From Syntrophus sp. (in: bacteria) (GTDB lineage: Bacteria; Desulfobacterota; Syntrophia; Syntrophales; UBA5619): 6,825 nt of DNA. A model generated the notes under the pieces. It was not told the DNA's origin, searched no databases, and saw only the letters and a list, made by a program, of their open reading frames with translations. Of the stretch, positions 6,271 to 6,825 are shown in pieces. The first letter of the stretch is position 1, and every line of letters begins with the position of its first letter. The stretch is taken from NCBI GenBank assembly GCA_013824905.1, contig PNOO01000134.1, positions 1-6,825 of the forward strand. The letters run 5' to 3'. A program made the position numbers and the translations under genes.

Positions 6271-6825
6271 ATGGAGTCAGTCTTGCAGTCGTTGATAAGC
6301 GGCATCGTGGTCGGAAGTATTTATGCACTGATTGCTTTGGGATTTGTGCTGATCTATAAATCCACGGCCGTGATCAATTTTGCCCAGGGCGAGCTTCTGA
6401 TGTTCGGGGCTTATCTGTGTCTTACCTTGGTCGTGGCATTCAAGATTCCGTTCTGGGTCGCCTTTTTTACAACACTCATCGCGGCGGCGCTGTTGGGTCT
6501 CTTGCTGGAAAGGCTTTTTTTAAGACCCATGATTGGCGAACCCGCGATCTCCATCATCATGCTCACGATCGGCCTGGCAAGTTTGCTCCAGGGCATGATT
6601 CATGTGACATGGGGCTCAGAAACCATGGTCTATCCCGCCATTTTCCCCACGGAGCCCTTGAGATTCGGCGGAATCGTCGTTTCCCAGGTCTATCTGTACA
6701 GTGTATTTTTCGCGGTGCTTTGTCTCGTTTTGTTTAACCTTTTTTTCCGCTATTCCAGTTCCGGCATCGCGATGAGGGCGGTGGCCAATGATCAGCAGGC
6801 CGCGCAGTCCATGGGGATCAGCATC
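6271..6825 (+). CDS. livH: LivH-type branched-chain amino acid/organic acid ABC permease, N-terminal part
   Basis: The frame is open from ATG 6271 to the end of the window (185 residues), so the 3' part is missing; full LivH proteins have about 290-310 residues. A good ribosome site (AAGGAG, 6257-6262) lies 8 nt upstream. The N-terminus GIVVGSIYALIALGFVLIYK (11-30) and AVINFAQGEL (33-42) match the LivH hallmark. Hydrophobic helices are visible at about 8-29, 38-56, 60-80, 91-113 and 136-159. The segment SGIAMRAVANDQQAAQSMGI (164-183) corresponds to the conserved cytoplasmic loop that contacts the ATPase. An out-of-frame ATG at 6266 stops after nine codons and is not used. It forms the inner-membrane channel with a LivM partner, presumably encoded just outside the window along with LivF and a periplasmic binding protein. 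It is cotranscribed with livG and the ligase gene. Confidence 0.93.
   Translation, partial: MESVLQSLISGIVVGSIYALIALGFVLIYKSTAVINFAQGELLMFGAYLCLTLVVAFKIPFWVAFFTTLIAAALLGLLLERLFLRPMIGEPAISIIMLTIGLASLLQGMIHVTWGSETMVYPAIFPTEPLRFGGIVVSQVYLYSVFFAVLCLVLFNLFFRYSSSGIAMRAVANDQQAAQSMGISI

Noticed and set aside
6417..6737. A 106-codon plus-strand open frame inside livH
   Set aside because: It is in a shifted frame within the LivH reading frame, which shows clear permease motifs and continuous transmembrane helices.

Overview
The window looks like chromosomal DNA of an anaerobic, respiring bacterium. A Desulfobacterota/'Deltaproteobacteria' member (sulfate reducer, Geobacter relative or syntroph) is the best guess. 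The basis is a menaquinone-type cytochrome/Fe-S/NrfD redox module next to a Liv-type transporter operon with a built-in acyl-CoA ligase, plus a 'TGACGGCTTCGTAAAAAGTC'-like inverted repeat that I recall as common in that phylum. This assignment is inference; no rRNA or other phylogenetic marker is present.

Layout, all genes on the + strand. (1) 1-516: the 3' end of a Y-family DNA polymerase (DinB/Pol IV type), very GC-rich. Its stop codon lies in the left arm of an imperfect inverted repeat (514-576). (2) 517-786: a 270-bp AT-rich intergenic region with the repeat, a good sigma-70-like promoter (601-629) and a GC-rich hairpin followed by TTTT in the presumed leader. (3) 787-3442: a compact three-gene unit encoding an exported tetraheme cytochrome c, a Tat-exported protein with four [4Fe-4S] cluster motifs, and a ten-helix NrfD/PsrC-type quinone-interacting membrane protein. 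(4) 3443-3544: a second promoter region overlapping a small palindrome. (5) 3545-6825 and beyond: a transport/activation operon with a LivG-type ABC ATPase, a 630-residue AMP-forming acyl-CoA ligase, and the first 185 codons of a LivH-type permease.

How the genes may work together: the three-gene redox unit should exchange electrons between the (mena)quinone pool and periplasmic cytochromes. No catalytic subunit (molybdopterin enzyme, NrfA nitrite reductase, DsrMK) is visible, and the unit appears to start at its own promoter, so it may be a stand-alone quinol:cytochrome c oxidoreductase. The downstream operon pairs uptake of an organic acid or amino-acid-like substrate with its activation to a CoA thioester. 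This layout is known from fatty-acid and aromatic-acid degraders, where the Liv-type importer is often not for branched-chain amino acids. A functional link between the two units (electrons from acyl-CoA oxidation entering the quinone pool) is plausible but rests only on adjacency.

I found no RNA genes, CRISPR array, insertion sequence or clear strong terminator. Nothing here is clearly a wholly new system; the most interesting points are the orphan redox module, its neighbour operon and the repeat-capped polymerase end.
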